From SIG78 sp045635745 (GTDB taxonomy: Bacteria > Verrucomicrobiota > Lentisphaeria > Victivallales > Victivallaceae): DNA of 64,000 nt. This document shows positions 1 to 8,775 of the stretch, in pieces (position 1 is the first letter of the stretch; each line of letters opens with the position of its first letter). The notes under the pieces were generated by a model that made no database searches, had not been told where the DNA came from, and worked only from the letters and a program-made list of their open reading frames with translations. Both the position numbers and the translations under genes were made by a program. The stretch lies in the NCBI GenBank assembly GCA_045635745.1, contig JAZTWG010000061.1:23273-87272 (forward strand), in the 5' to 3' direction.

Positions 1-1224
1 ACCATTGATTCAATTCAAATAGCGCATGTGGAATACCCCGCCTACGGAGCCGTGGGGCGGGGCGAAACTCCGCTTTCGGTGGCCTGGGCGTGGCCCTCGG
101 CACTCTCTTTTGCCGCCCGCGAAGAATTGATGTGCAAGTTCTGTCAGGTGCTGGCCGGAGCCTACCCGGAACCCACCCGGCACCCCATGACCGAAGGATA
201 CATATTTCTTACCGAAAAGCTGGATGCATTGCTGGAAAAATTCAATGCCGAAAATAATACCGCCATGCCCCATCTGGCGGCACTTATCTGCGCTTCGGCA
301 TTCGATATAGCCATGCACGACGCCTACGGTCTGGCCAAAGGTCTGCCCACTTACAAGACTTATAATCAGAACTTTATGGAACACGATCTGGCCTGGTTCT
401 ATAACGACGAAGCCTTCAGCGGGCTGTATCCGGAAGACTTCTTTGTCAAAGATGTTCCCTCCGAACTGCCGGTCTGGCATCTGGTGGGGGGCAAGGACCT
501 TTTGTACGAAAGCGAACGCACCGGCAATGAACCCGACGACGGCTATCCTGTTTCGCTGGAAAAATGGATCGAGCGCGACGGGTTGAAATGTTTGAAAATC
601 AAACTCACCGGCAGCGATGCCGAATGGGATTACAACCGCGTAGCGGCAATCGGCAAAATTGCACTCAAATACGGTGTGGAAGCGCTTTCGCCGGACTTCA
701 ACTGCCTGGTGAAAGATCCGGAATATGTCAACAGCATTCTGGATAAACTGCAAACAGAATATCCGGAGATCTTTGATCTGCTTATCTATGTGGAACAGCC
801 GTTCCCTTACGATCTGGAAGCCAACCAGATCGATGTACACTCCTGCAGCGCACGCAAGCCGCTTTTCATGGACGAAAGCGCCCACGACTGGAAGTTTGTC
901 AAACTGGGCAATTCGCTCGGCTGGAACGGCGTGGCGCTCAAAGTGTGCAAAACCCAGACCGGAGCGCTGCTTTCGGCCTGCTGGGCCAAACAGCACCACA
1001 TGAAGCTTATGGTTCAGGATCTTACCAATCCCATGCTGGCAACCGTGCCGCATGTGCTGCTTGCCGCGTATATCGGCACGATCAAAGGCGTGGAATGCAA
1101 TGCGCCGCAATTCTACCCGCAGGCTTCGCTCGAAGATGAAAAAATCCGTCCCGGATTGTATGAACGGCGAAACGGTGTGGTCCGTCTGCAAGCCCCGCTT
1201 GCAGGCAACGGTCTGGGCTACTGA
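1..1224 (+). CDS. Enolase-superfamily (mandelate racemase/muconate lactonizing-like) enzyme, 5'-truncated by window edge
   Basis: The reading frame is open from base 1, so the start codon lies outside the window; the in-frame GTG at 28 is not needed as a start. The C-terminal barrel of the enolase superfamily is recognisable. Counting residues from base 1, it has a KIK catalytic-lysine motif (199-201), metal ligands at Asp232 (SPDFN), Glu265 (YVEQPF) and the MDES segment at 290-293, and a second lysine in ALKVCK (314). Family members abstract a proton alpha to a carboxylate, for example in sugar-acid dehydration or racemisation. The substrate cannot be told from sequence. A strong hairpin follows, so this is the last gene of its transcript. 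Confidence 0.8.
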   Translation, partial: TIDSIQIAHVEYPAYGAVGRGETPLSVAWAWPSALSFAAREELMCKFCQVLAGAYPEPTRHPMTEGYIFLTEKLDALLEKFNAENNTAMPHLAALICASAFDIAMHDAYGLAKGLPTYKTYNQNFMEHDLAWFYNDEAFSGLYPEDFFVKDVPSELPVWHLVGGKDLLYESERTGNEPDDGYPVSLEKWIERDGLKCLKIKLTGSDAEWDYNRVAAIGKIALKYGVEALSPDFNCLVKDPEYVNSILDKLQTEYPEIFDLLIYVEQPFPYDLEANQIDVHSCSARKPLFMDESAHDWKFVKLGNSLGWNGVALKVCKTQTGALLSACWAKQHHMKLMVQDLTNPMLATVPHVLLAAYIGTIKGVECNAPQFYPQASLEDEKIRPGLYERRNGVVRLQAPLAGNGLGY

Positions 1225-1248
1225 ACAACGCCGGAATAATTGATTACA

Positions 1249-1297
1249 GCCGCCGGAGCGCATTAATTTTCTGCCAGCTCCGGCGGCTTTACTTTTT
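1249..1297 (+). terminator. Rho-independent-type terminator
   Basis: An 11-bp perfect inverted repeat (GCCGCCGGAGC at 1249-1259 and its complement at 1277-1287) is followed by a T-rich stretch. It sits 25 bp after the enolase-superfamily stop codon. Confidence 0.75.
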
Positions 1298-1361
1298 GAG
1301 CATAGCTCATCTGCCGGCAGGCATTTTGAAAGCAAATTACCTTTTTTGATTTTTTACAGAC

Positions 1362-1389
1362 TTGACAATCACGAAATTGCATTTATATT
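1362..1389 (+). promoter_or_regulatory. Sigma70-type promoter for purQ
   Basis: A perfect TTGACA (1362-1367) is separated by 16 bp from TATATT (1384-1389). A short AT-rich leader leads to an AAAGGA ribosome site 11 bp before the purQ ATG. Confidence 0.65.
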
Positions 1390-1448
1390 ATATAAAAATA
1401 ATATAAAATACGTGAAAAAACCACATCATATAAAGGATTTTTAAAATT

Positions 1449-2240
1449 ATGGCTAAAGTCAAGGCTCTGGTTATCACCGGATTCGGATTGAACTGCGAAA
1501 AAGAAACCACCGCGGCATTTGAACATGTTGGTGCAGAAGTAAGCATGGTTCATCTGAATGACCTTATTTCCGGCAAACGCTCGCTCAAAGAGTTTCAGAT
1601 ATTGGCATTTATCGGCGGATTTTCTTTCGGCGACCACCTGGGCGCCGGCACAGTATTCGCCAACCGCGTTCATTTCCGTCTGCAGGATGAGCTTAAAGAA
1701 TTTATTGCCGCAGGCAAACTGATCATCGGTATCTGCAACGGGTTCCAGACCATTTCCCGTCTGGGGATCGTGCCGGCGCTCAACGGCAACTACTTTGTGC
1801 AGCAGGCGGCACTGGCGCACAACGATTCCGGTGTGTTCCGCGATGACTGGTGCGTGCTGCGCGCCAATCAGTCCAGCCCCTGTATCTTCACCAAAAATAT
1901 TGATCTTATCCGCCTGCCGCTGCGTCACGGTGAAGGTAAATTTGTTGCCGATGCAGCCACGCTCAAGCAGATCGAAGCCAAAAATCTGGTGGCGTTCCGC
2001 TATGCCAATGCCGATGGCAGTCTGGCAACAGAATTCCCCGCCAATCCCAACGGCTCGCTCAACAGCATCGCCGGCATCTGCGACGAAACCGGCCGTGTTT
2101 TCGGTTTGATGCCGCACCCGGAAGCGTTCCTTTCGCCCTACAACTCGCCCTCCTGGACAGCAGATCAGCTGAAAGGCGATCTGCCCAAAGAAGGCGACGG
2201 CGTGGCGATCTTCCGCAACGCGGTGGAATATCTGGCATAA
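1449..2240 (+). CDS. purQ: Phosphoribosylformylglycinamidine synthase subunit PurQ (glutaminase)
   Basis: Class I glutamine amidotransferase subunit that supplies ammonia for conversion of FGAR to FGAM in purine synthesis. The nucleophile Cys96 lies in GICNGFQ, and the His223/Glu225 pair in PHPEAF completes the triad. The GFSFGDHLGAG segment (57-67) is also typical. Length (263 residues) suits the longer PurQ form seen in diderm bacteria rather than the roughly 225-residue Bacillus form. It has its own promoter. It is followed 44 bp later by dnaN, so read-through is possible. No purL or purS is next to it, so the synthetase subunit must be elsewhere. Confidence 0.93.
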   Translation: MAKVKALVITGFGLNCEKETTAAFEHVGAEVSMVHLNDLISGKRSLKEFQILAFIGGFSFGDHLGAGTVFANRVHFRLQDELKEFIAAGKLIIGICNGFQTISRLGIVPALNGNYFVQQAALAHNDSGVFRDDWCVLRANQSSPCIFTKNIDLIRLPLRHGEGKFVADAATLKQIEAKNLVAFRYANADGSLATEFPANPNGSLNSIAGICDETGRVFGLMPHPEAFLSPYNSPSWTADQLKGDLPKEGDGVAIFRNAVEYLA

Positions 2241-2284
2241 GAGTTCAAATTACGGTGCAATAACTATTCCAAGAGGTGAAAAAT

Positions 2285-3376
2285 ATGAAATTTACGGTAA
2301 GCAGAGAAAAACTTCTGAAAGCTCTTCAGCGGGTAAACAGCACCATTGGCAGCCGCAATACGCTGCCGATTCTGGGCAATGTACTGGTCGAAGCCAACGA
2401 TAATGTGGTAAGCTTGACCACTACCGATCTGGAAATCCGTATCGTCACGCGCGTGGAAGCCGAAGTGGAGCTCCCCGGCGCCACAACCATACCTGCCAAA
2501 CGCCTGCTGGCACTGGTCAATAATTTTGAAGATGCCATGGTCGTTATTTCCAGCGACGAGCGCCATCATGCGGAAGTTACCTGCGGCACCAGCTGCTTCA
2601 AGCTGCTGGGCATTGCTCCGGAAGATTTCCCCGGTGTCGGCGAACTCACCCCGGTACGCACCATCACTTTCAAGGGTGCGGATCTCAAACGTATGCTGGG
2701 GCAGATCATCTACGCCATTACCCTTAACGACAGCCGCAAAGTTCTGCACGGCATGCTGTTCAGCTTGCGCGACGGCGTGGTCACCATGGTGGCTACCGAC
2801 AGCAAGCGACTGGCAATGACCGAACGCAATGTGGAAAATGTTTCCGGCAGCAATGGCGACTGCATCATTCCGCTGCCGGCCGCGCAGGAAATCAAACGTC
2901 AGGCCAATCCGCAGGAAGATATCACGCTGGAAATCGGCGAAAAGATGGCCCGTTTTGTCACCGCCGATACCATTCTGACCAGCAAACTTATTGAAGGCAA
3001 TTACCCCAACTACCGTCAGGTCATTCCTGCGACTTTCCGTCAGCAGATTCCGCTGGCGACCTCGGCGCTTTTGAGCAAGATCGAGCTGGTGTCGCAGGTG
3101 CTGGCCGACAGTACCGGCTGTATTGTGCTGAATTTCTCGGAAGGCAAACTTGAATTGCGGGCGGCGAGCAGCGATATCGGTGAAGGTTCTGCTGAACTGC
3201 CGGTGGAATTTTCCGACGAGCCCTTGAGCGCATCGTTCAATCCGGCGTTTCTTGCCGATCCCCTGCGCTTTGCCGATTGCGAAACCATGACTTTCAAAGT
3301 CAACGATGGTTTCAGCCCGGTCGCCATTGATGGCGGCGACGGCTTCCTTTATGTAATCATGCCCATGCGTCATTGA
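2285..3376 (+). CDS. dnaN: DNA polymerase III beta subunit (sliding clamp)
   Basis: Ring-shaped clamp that tethers the replicative polymerase to DNA. The full 363-residue protein is present, starting MKFTVSREKLL and ending in the typical YVIMPMRH. The internal NDSRKVLHGMLF and ATDSKRLA segments are family hallmarks. The start is set at the ATG preceded by AGAGGTG at 2272-2278; the in-frame GTG at 2276 lies inside that ribosome site. recF follows after 35 bp, the classic dnaN-recF pairing. dnaA and gyrB are not adjacent and no clear DnaA-box cluster was seen, so this need not mark the replication origin. Confidence 0.96.
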   Translation: MKFTVSREKLLKALQRVNSTIGSRNTLPILGNVLVEANDNVVSLTTTDLEIRIVTRVEAEVELPGATTIPAKRLLALVNNFEDAMVVISSDERHHAEVTCGTSCFKLLGIAPEDFPGVGELTPVRTITFKGADLKRMLGQIIYAITLNDSRKVLHGMLFSLRDGVVTMVATDSKRLAMTERNVENVSGSNGDCIIPLPAAQEIKRQANPQEDITLEIGEKMARFVTADTILTSKLIEGNYPNYRQVIPATFRQQIPLATSALLSKIELVSQVLADSTGCIVLNFSEGKLELRAASSDIGEGSAELPVEFSDEPLSASFNPAFLADPLRFADCETMTFKVNDGFSPVAIDGGDGFLYVIMPMRH

Positions 3377-3411
3377 TCCTGACGCCGGACTGAAACAGGC
3401 GCGTTCCGTTT

Positions 3412-4461
3412 ATGATCAGCGAATTCAGGGCATTGAATTGGCGTTCATTTGAGCGGGCGCGCTTGTTTTTTGAGCAGAAAAACCTGCTGCTGGGAGTCAA
3501 CGGCAGCGGCAAAAGCAATCTTTTGGAAGCGCTGGGATTTCTGGGTATTCTGCGCAGTTTCCGCACGGCAAGAATCAATGATCTGGTGCGCTGCGGCGAA
3601 AACGGTTTTCACTTGCGCGGAGTATGGCAGGATCAGCAGAAAAAGAGTACACTGGAAGTCAGTGTAACCGGTGCCAATGAGCGTATACTGACTGTTAATG
3701 GCGATCGTGAACGCTCGGGGCGGGATTTTATCCGTCACTTTTTCCCGGTGGTCTTTGCACCCGAAGATATGGAGATCGTGAATGGGGCACCGGGAGGGCG
3801 GCGGCGTTTTTTTGATATGGTTGCCAGCCAGCTTTCCGATGATTATGTAAATATTCTGCACGATTATCTTTCGGCACTCAAACTGCGTAATATGATGCTG
3901 AAAAATCCGCGTAAAACCGACTTGACCAAGCTCGCGGTCTACGAAGAGCTCATGGCTGTTGCGGCCGCTGAACTGACCACCCGCAGAAGCAGATTTATTA
4001 CCGAATTCAACCGCATGCTGGCGGCGATCGCGCCGGAAAGCAGCGAAGTTATCTCCATAGAGTATCACCCCCAATGCAGCGATGGGGCATCGGCCTACGC
4101 CGAAGCCTTTGCCCGCAACCGCCGCCGGGAAATGGAAAAACGCACCACGCTGACGGGTTGCCATCTGGATGACTACCGCTTTTTCATGGGCAGAAACCCC
4201 ATGCGCGGCTTTGCCAGCAATGGTCAGAACCGCATGGCAGCATTGAACAGCAAACTCTCCGCATCAAGAATACTCATGCAGAACCACGGTGCGGAAAAAC
4301 TCGTGGCGCTGATAGATGATGTTACCGGCGAACTTGATACGCGCCACCGGGAGATGTTTTTTGATACCATAGCACCCGCCGGGCAAATGTTTTTTACCTG
4401 CACAAATATACCATCCGGCAAATTCTTCAAAGATGCCAAAGTGCACAATCTGCCGCTGTAA
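3412..4461 (+). CDS. recF: DNA replication and repair protein RecF
   Basis: SMC-like ATPase that loads RecA at single-strand gaps. A Walker A motif GVNGSGKS is at 28-35. A Walker B-type LIDD segment lies near 300-303, followed by ELDTRH. The signature region before it reads FASNGQNRMAALNSKL rather than the usual SQGQQRTLALALKL, so it is somewhat divergent. Length (349) is normal. The start ATG has no strong ribosome site and may depend on translation of dnaN 35 bp upstream. It ends about 200 bp before the converging purU gene, with a nested inverted repeat between. Confidence 0.9.
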   Translation: MISEFRALNWRSFERARLFFEQKNLLLGVNGSGKSNLLEALGFLGILRSFRTARINDLVRCGENGFHLRGVWQDQQKKSTLEVSVTGANERILTVNGDRERSGRDFIRHFFPVVFAPEDMEIVNGAPGGRRRFFDMVASQLSDDYVNILHDYLSALKLRNMMLKNPRKTDLTKLAVYEELMAVAAAELTTRRSRFITEFNRMLAAIAPESSEVISIEYHPQCSDGASAYAEAFARNRRREMEKRTTLTGCHLDDYRFFMGRNPMRGFASNGQNRMAALNSKLSASRILMQNHGAEKLVALIDDVTGELDTRHREMFFDTIAPAGQMFFTCTNIPSGKFFKDAKVHNLPL

Positions 4462-4498
4462 GCACTTGCACGCTTGCAGAATATGCATCGTTTTTTTG

Positions 4499-4641
4499 AA
4501 AGCTCTGTTCCCAATGCGGATATACCTGTGCATTGAGATATTTTTCAAAATTTGAATGGCATTTATCTTTTTGCGGAGCAAAAAGATAAATGCCGGTAAA
4601 AGGTTTGGAAAAAAGGGGTCCCTTATTTGGAACAGAGCTTT
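4499..4641. repeat. Nested inverted repeat between recF and purU (probable bidirectional terminator)
   Basis: An outer 13-bp perfect inverted repeat (4499-4511 with 4629-4641, AAAGCTCTGTTCC type) encloses a second perfect hairpin. The inner one has 17-bp arms (4558-4574 and 4578-4594) and a 3-base loop. The outer right arm runs into TTTTTTGA and the left arm is preceded by seven Ts. It lies between converging recF and purU. Confidence 0.6.
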
Positions 4642-4658
4642 TTTGAAAAACCGGCCAA

Positions 4659-5519
4659 TCAACCGTCAAAGACGATCGTCCGCAGTCCGGCAGTGATCAC
4701 CCGGTGTTCGAGGTGGGCTTTTACGGCGCGGGTGAGTACGCGGCGTTCGATGTCGCGCCCGATCTCTTTAAGATCTTCAGGACTGTGTTCGTGCGATACG
4801 CGTTCAACATCCTGCTCAATAATGGGTCCTTCGTCCAGATCCGCAGTGGCGTAATGGGCGGTGGCACCGATCATTTTCACGCCGCGCTGCCATGCCCGGT
4901 TGTAGGGGTTGCCCCCCTGGAAGGCAGGCAGAAATGCGTGATGGATATTGATGATATTACCTCTGAAATGGGCAATAAAGTCATCGCTGAGTACTTGCAT
5001 ATAGCGCGCCATCACCACCAGATCGATGTGGTGTTTATCGCAAAGTTCAATAACCTGTGCTTCCTGCTCGGCCTTGCTGGCTTTATCTTTGATCGGGCAG
5101 CAGTAATAAGGTATGTGAAAACGGTCGGCAACCGCTTCCAGATCGGGGTGATTGCTGATGATCAGCGGCACTTCGCACGGCAGAAAACCATCTTCGCGCC
5201 GCACCAGCAGATCGTAAAGACAATGCGAAGTCTTGCTGACCATGATCGCCACGCGGCTGACCGCATCAGAGTAATATACCTTGAAAGTGAAATCCAGCGC
5301 CTTGCCCAAACCGGCAAATTCTTCTTCCAGCGCCCGGCGGGTCATGGTCATGCCGGTGAGGTCGATTTTTATACGCATGAAATAGCTGTTTTCCATGGCA
5401 TCGGTATACTGCCGGCAATGGAGGATATTGAACGAACGCTTGTAGAAAAACATAGTGGTTTCCGCCAACAGCCCCTTACGGTCTGCTGCCGAAATCAAAA
5501 ATACTGCATGTTGTGCCAT
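4659..5519 (-). CDS. purU: Formyltetrahydrofolate deformylase
   Basis: Hydrolyses 10-formyl-THF to formate and THF, balancing one-carbon pools and supplying formate to purine synthesis. An N-terminal ACT domain (about 1-85) precedes a formyltransferase-fold domain with the characteristic NIHHAFLPAF and HYATADLDEGPIIEQ segments holding the catalytic His and Asp. Length of 286 is standard. The start ATG has AAGGA about 10 bp upstream. It lies 42 bp after lepB on the same strand, so it is probably the last gene of the lepA-lepB-purU transcript. Confidence 0.95.
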   Translation of the reverse strand: MAQHAVFLISAADRKGLLAETTMFFYKRSFNILHCRQYTDAMENSYFMRIKIDLTGMTMTRRALEEEFAGLGKALDFTFKVYYSDAVSRVAIMVSKTSHCLYDLLVRREDGFLPCEVPLIISNHPDLEAVADRFHIPYYCCPIKDKASKAEQEAQVIELCDKHHIDLVVMARYMQVLSDDFIAHFRGNIINIHHAFLPAFQGGNPYNRAWQRGVKMIGATAHYATADLDEGPIIEQDVERVSHEHSPEDLKEIGRDIERRVLTRAVKAHLEHRVITAGLRTIVFDG

Positions 5520-5561
5520 AATTATTGATCCTTACTCCGGATGTTTGGGAAATATTATTTA

Positions 5562-6797
5562 TTACTGTACATTCATGCTCGAAAAAGTCCGCACCCCCGC
5601 CTGACCGGTGGGTATATCCAGCGGCTCCAGACGGTCAACGGTGCCCCAGCGGCGGCTGAACGGCCAGAAAATGATCGCCGGGCGCCCGATGAGATTTCGC
5701 CGCGGCACCGGGCCCCACACCCGGCTGTCGGCGCTGAACCGGGTGTTGTCGCCCAACATGAAATAATGATCCTGCGGCACGGTAAATTCTTCGCCGGAAT
5801 TCCGCAGAAAATTGCTGTATCCGGGGATACTGTTGCTGTGCCCCTGATAACCGCCTTTGCCGGAATAGAGTTTTTTCATATTGGGCGCCAGTTCGTAGAC
5901 CGGCACAAATTTTTCCGCCTTATGCGGTTTTACATAAAGTGTATCGTCCACGATCTTGAGCGTATCCAGCGGCAGCCCCACCAGCCGCTTGATATAATAG
6001 TCGCCGCTGTCTGCGGGGCGTTCACCGTTGGGGCCGATGATATTTTCGGTGGCAAAAACCATTACATCGCCCCGTTTCGGCTCGCGGAAGTGCAGACTCA
6101 AGCGATTGACAAAAAGGTGGTCGCCATCAGATAAATAGCCATCCACCGCCTTGCCGGAAAGGTATTTGCCCGGATAAAGCTCCGCATAGTCCGCCACTTT
6201 GCCCGGCACCCCCGGCAGCATGGCAGATGTACCGTCGGTAAAGGGCAGTATGGTACTGTCAAAAAATCCGAACTCTTTTGCCGGATAGAGTTCTTTGCCC
6301 ATCTGCACAGTTTTTTTCAGCTCAAGCAACGCCTTGCGCGAAGCAAAAAGCGCATAATTACCCACGCTGCCAAGCTTGCCGAAAAGCGGATTCACGCCTT
6401 TGATTGCGTGCGCTTTATCCGTATCCACAAAGTGTATGCCGTAGAGTGTCGGCTGCATGGAGCTGGTCGGGATCTTGAACGGCTGAAAAAAGAGCGCTCT
6501 TATACCGAATGCCACCATCAGCGCCACCGCCAGAATATCGAGTATTTCGCGCATGGAGCTGTGGGGATTGTACTTTTTCATCACCGAATTTGCCGACTCT
6601 TTCCACGCTTTCACCTCTCCGGGATCATTTGCAGTCAGGAGTTTCTCGCCCCCGGCGATCACCGCGGCGATCTCCTGCCGGGCGGGATCTTCAAGAATAT
6701 CATCGTCGGTATGCAAAAAGTTCTTCAGCGCGGAAAGCTGTTTTTTCAACGCTTTACGCAACTGATATTTCTGCAGAATATTCCGGAATGAAATCAT
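5562..6797 (-). CDS. lepB: Signal peptidase I
   Basis: Membrane serine protease that removes signal peptides. Starting from the ATG at 6797 (GAGGTGG 6 bp upstream; an in-frame TTG at 6824 overlapping lepA is less likely), the protein has 411 residues. It has a soluble N-terminus, one membrane segment (about 86-105), the catalytic Ser113 in IPTSSMQPTL, the general-base Lys270 in YYIKRLVG, and the GDN...SADSR box (349-359). Ser and Lys are 157 residues apart, about 100 more than in the E. coli enzyme, due to a charged insert (about 120-220). It sits directly after lepA, the classic lepA-lepB order. Confidence 0.92.
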   Translation of the reverse strand: MISFRNILQKYQLRKALKKQLSALKNFLHTDDDILEDPARQEIAAVIAGGEKLLTANDPGEVKAWKESANSVMKKYNPHSSMREILDILAVALMVAFGIRALFFQPFKIPTSSMQPTLYGIHFVDTDKAHAIKGVNPLFGKLGSVGNYALFASRKALLELKKTVQMGKELYPAKEFGFFDSTILPFTDGTSAMLPGVPGKVADYAELYPGKYLSGKAVDGYLSDGDHLFVNRLSLHFREPKRGDVMVFATENIIGPNGERPADSGDYYIKRLVGLPLDTLKIVDDTLYVKPHKAEKFVPVYELAPNMKKLYSGKGGYQGHSNSIPGYSNFLRNSGEEFTVPQDHYFMLGDNTRFSADSRVWGPVPRRNLIGRPAIIFWPFSRRWGTVDRLEPLDIPTGQAGVRTFSSMNVQ

Positions 6798-6820
6798 GGC
6801 CAGCCACCTCAATAAAGCAA

Positions 6821-8620
6821 TCAATTATCGTCATCGTTATTCCGCAGCACCGCCACAAAGGCCTCCTGCGGAATATTCACCTGACCGATCATCTTCATGC
6901 GTTTTTTACCCTCTTTCTGTTTTTCCAGCAGCTTGCGCTTACGCGTGATATCGCCGCCGTAGCACTTGGCCAGCACGTTCTTACGCAGCTGGCGGATCGT
7001 TTCGCGCGCCACGACTTTGCCGCCGATAGCCGCCTGAATGGCGATCTGGAACTGCTGGGGCGGGATCACATCCTTCAAACGCTCGCAAATCTGACGTCCG
7101 CGTCCGTAGGCCATATCGGCATGCACGATCGAGGCAAAAGCATCCACCGGCTCGCCGTTGACCAGAATATCGAGCTTGACAAGTTTATCGGCGCGGTATC
7201 CGGCAGGTTCATAGTCCATACTGCCGTAACCGCGGGTGATACTTTTGAGTTTATCGTGAAAATCGATAAGTATTTCGTGCATCGGCAGTTCTGCGGTAAT
7301 GATCACGTGGTTGGCATCCACAGAATCGGTCCGCGTGCAGATCCCGCGTTTGCTCATAATCAGATTCATCACATCCCCGATATAGGTATTCGGCAGCATC
7401 AATCTGGCCTGAATAAGCGGTTCTTCGATCCGGTCGATACCGCTGGGGTCGGGCAGATACACGGGGTTGTCAACTTCCACCATGGAGCCATCTTTGAGGT
7501 AAACATGATAGATCACACTGGGGTAAGTTGCAATAATATCCATATTGTATTCGCGGCGCAGACGCTCCTGAATGATTTCCATGTGCAGCAACCCCAGAAA
7601 TCCGCAGCGGAAACCGAATCCCAGTGCCGCCGAGCTTTCTGCCTGATAGATGAATGCCGCATCGTTGAGCTGCAGTTTGCTCATGGAAAACTTGAGCTGA
7701 TCGTAATCGGCGCTGTCGATGGGGTAGATACCGCTGAAAACCATCGGCCGCACTTCTTTGAAGCCCGGCAGCGGTTCGGCACATGGCTCTTTGGCCAGCG
7801 TTACAGTATCGCCGATTTTAGTGTCGGAGGGGCTTTTGATGTTGGGGATAAGATAACCCACTTCGCCCGCACTCAAAGAGTCGGCCGCGCGCATTTCGGG
7901 GCTGAAAAAGCCCACTTCCTTGATTTCGCTCTCCAGACCGGTGCTGAAAAGTTTCAGCCGGTCGCCGCGCTTGAAACTGCCCGACATCACCCGCACATAG
8001 ACCACCACGCCGCGATAGGCATCGTAGGTGGAGTCAAAAATCAAAGCGCTGGCGTTGCCGCCGCGGTCGGTCGGCGGAGGAATACGGTCGATGACCGCTT
8101 CAAAAAGTTCCGGCACCCCTTCGCCGGTCTTGCCGGAAACCAGCAGCGCTTCTTCGCGCGGAATGGCCAGCACCTCTTCCATCTGCTCGTAACAGAGATC
8201 CAGATTGGCCGCCGGCAGGTCGATCTTGTTGATCAGCGGTATGATATGCAGATTTTCCTTGAATGCCAGACTCACGTTGGCCACGGTCTGCGCCTGAACG
8301 CCCTGGGTGGCATCGATCAGCAGCAGCGCGCCTTCGCAAGCGCCGAGCGAACGGCTCACTTCGTAGTTGAAGTCCACGTGTCCGGGAGTATCGATCAGGT
8401 TTATCTGGTACTCTTCGCCGTCAGAACCTTTGCAGTACATGCGAACCGGGTGCGACTTGATGGTGATCCCGCGTTCGCGTTCCAGATCCATACCGTCGAG
8501 CAGCTGATCTTGCATTTCCCGCTTTTCCACTGTGCCGGTATATTCCAGCAGACGGTCCGCCAGAGTGGATTTGCCGTGGTCAATGTGGGCAATGATTGAA
8601 AAATTACGGATATGTTTCAA
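6821..8620 (-). CDS. lepA: Elongation factor 4 (LepA), ribosome-associated GTPase
   Basis: Back-translocating/assembly GTPase of the ribosome. G1 motif AHIDHGKST is at 11-19, followed by the RGITIKS switch I and DTPGHVDF (G3). The C-terminus contains the LepA-specific domain ending near KRMKMIGQVNIPQ. Length of 599 is standard. Translation starts with TTG at 8620, 8-9 bp after AGGAG; no better ATG fits the conserved N-terminus MKHIRNFSIIAH. The stop is 23 bp before the chosen lepB start. A promoter lies just upstream. Confidence 0.96.
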   Translation of the reverse strand: MKHIRNFSIIAHIDHGKSTLADRLLEYTGTVEKREMQDQLLDGMDLERERGITIKSHPVRMYCKGSDGEEYQINLIDTPGHVDFNYEVSRSLGACEGALLLIDATQGVQAQTVANVSLAFKENLHIIPLINKIDLPAANLDLCYEQMEEVLAIPREEALLVSGKTGEGVPELFEAVIDRIPPPTDRGGNASALIFDSTYDAYRGVVVYVRVMSGSFKRGDRLKLFSTGLESEIKEVGFFSPEMRAADSLSAGEVGYLIPNIKSPSDTKIGDTVTLAKEPCAEPLPGFKEVRPMVFSGIYPIDSADYDQLKFSMSKLQLNDAAFIYQAESSAALGFGFRCGFLGLLHMEIIQERLRREYNMDIIATYPSVIYHVYLKDGSMVEVDNPVYLPDPSGIDRIEEPLIQARLMLPNTYIGDVMNLIMSKRGICTRTDSVDANHVIITAELPMHEILIDFHDKLKSITRGYGSMDYEPAGYRADKLVKLDILVNGEPVDAFASIVHADMAYGRGRQICERLKDVIPPQQFQIAIQAAIGGKVVARETIRQLRKNVLAKCYGGDITRKRKLLEKQKEGKKRMKMIGQVNIPQEAFVAVLRNNDDDN

Positions 8621-8665
8621 GGGTTTTTCTCCTGATTTTATGCTTTAAATATATACTTATCAAAT

Positions 8666-8694
8666 AATATAGCACAAATCCGGCAATTTTACAA
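8666..8694 (-). promoter_or_regulatory. Promoter for the lepA-lepB-purU operon
   Basis: On the minus strand, TTGTAA (8694-8689) is followed by a 17-bp spacer and TATATT (8671-8666), upstream of the TTG start of lepA. Confidence 0.5.
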
Positions 8695-8713
8695 ACCTGC
8701 CGCCGGAGCAATC

Positions 8714-8741
8714 TTGCAAAAAACGACGCATGCTGTATATT
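8714..8741 (+). promoter_or_regulatory. Promoter for the D-threonine-aldolase-like gene
   Basis: TTGCAA (8714-8719), a 16-bp spacer and TATATT (8736-8741), divergent from the lepA promoter and ending 34 bp before the ATG. Confidence 0.5.
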
Positions 8742-8775
8742 ATCAGGAGAGAACTTTAACCCGGGAGAGTTTTTC

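Noticed and set aside
10..1335. Long minus-strand ORF (441 codons) overlapping the enolase-superfamily gene
   Set aside because: Antisense shadow of a conserved coding sequence; no recognisable motif or ribosome site.
2285..4461. Chromosomal replication origin next to dnaN-recF
   Set aside because: No dnaA and no cluster of DnaA-box sequences were seen; the gene pair alone is weak evidence.
6509..8599. Plus-strand ORF of 696 codons over lepA
   Set aside because: Antisense shadow of lepA, which has full family motifs; the translated sequence shows no domain.
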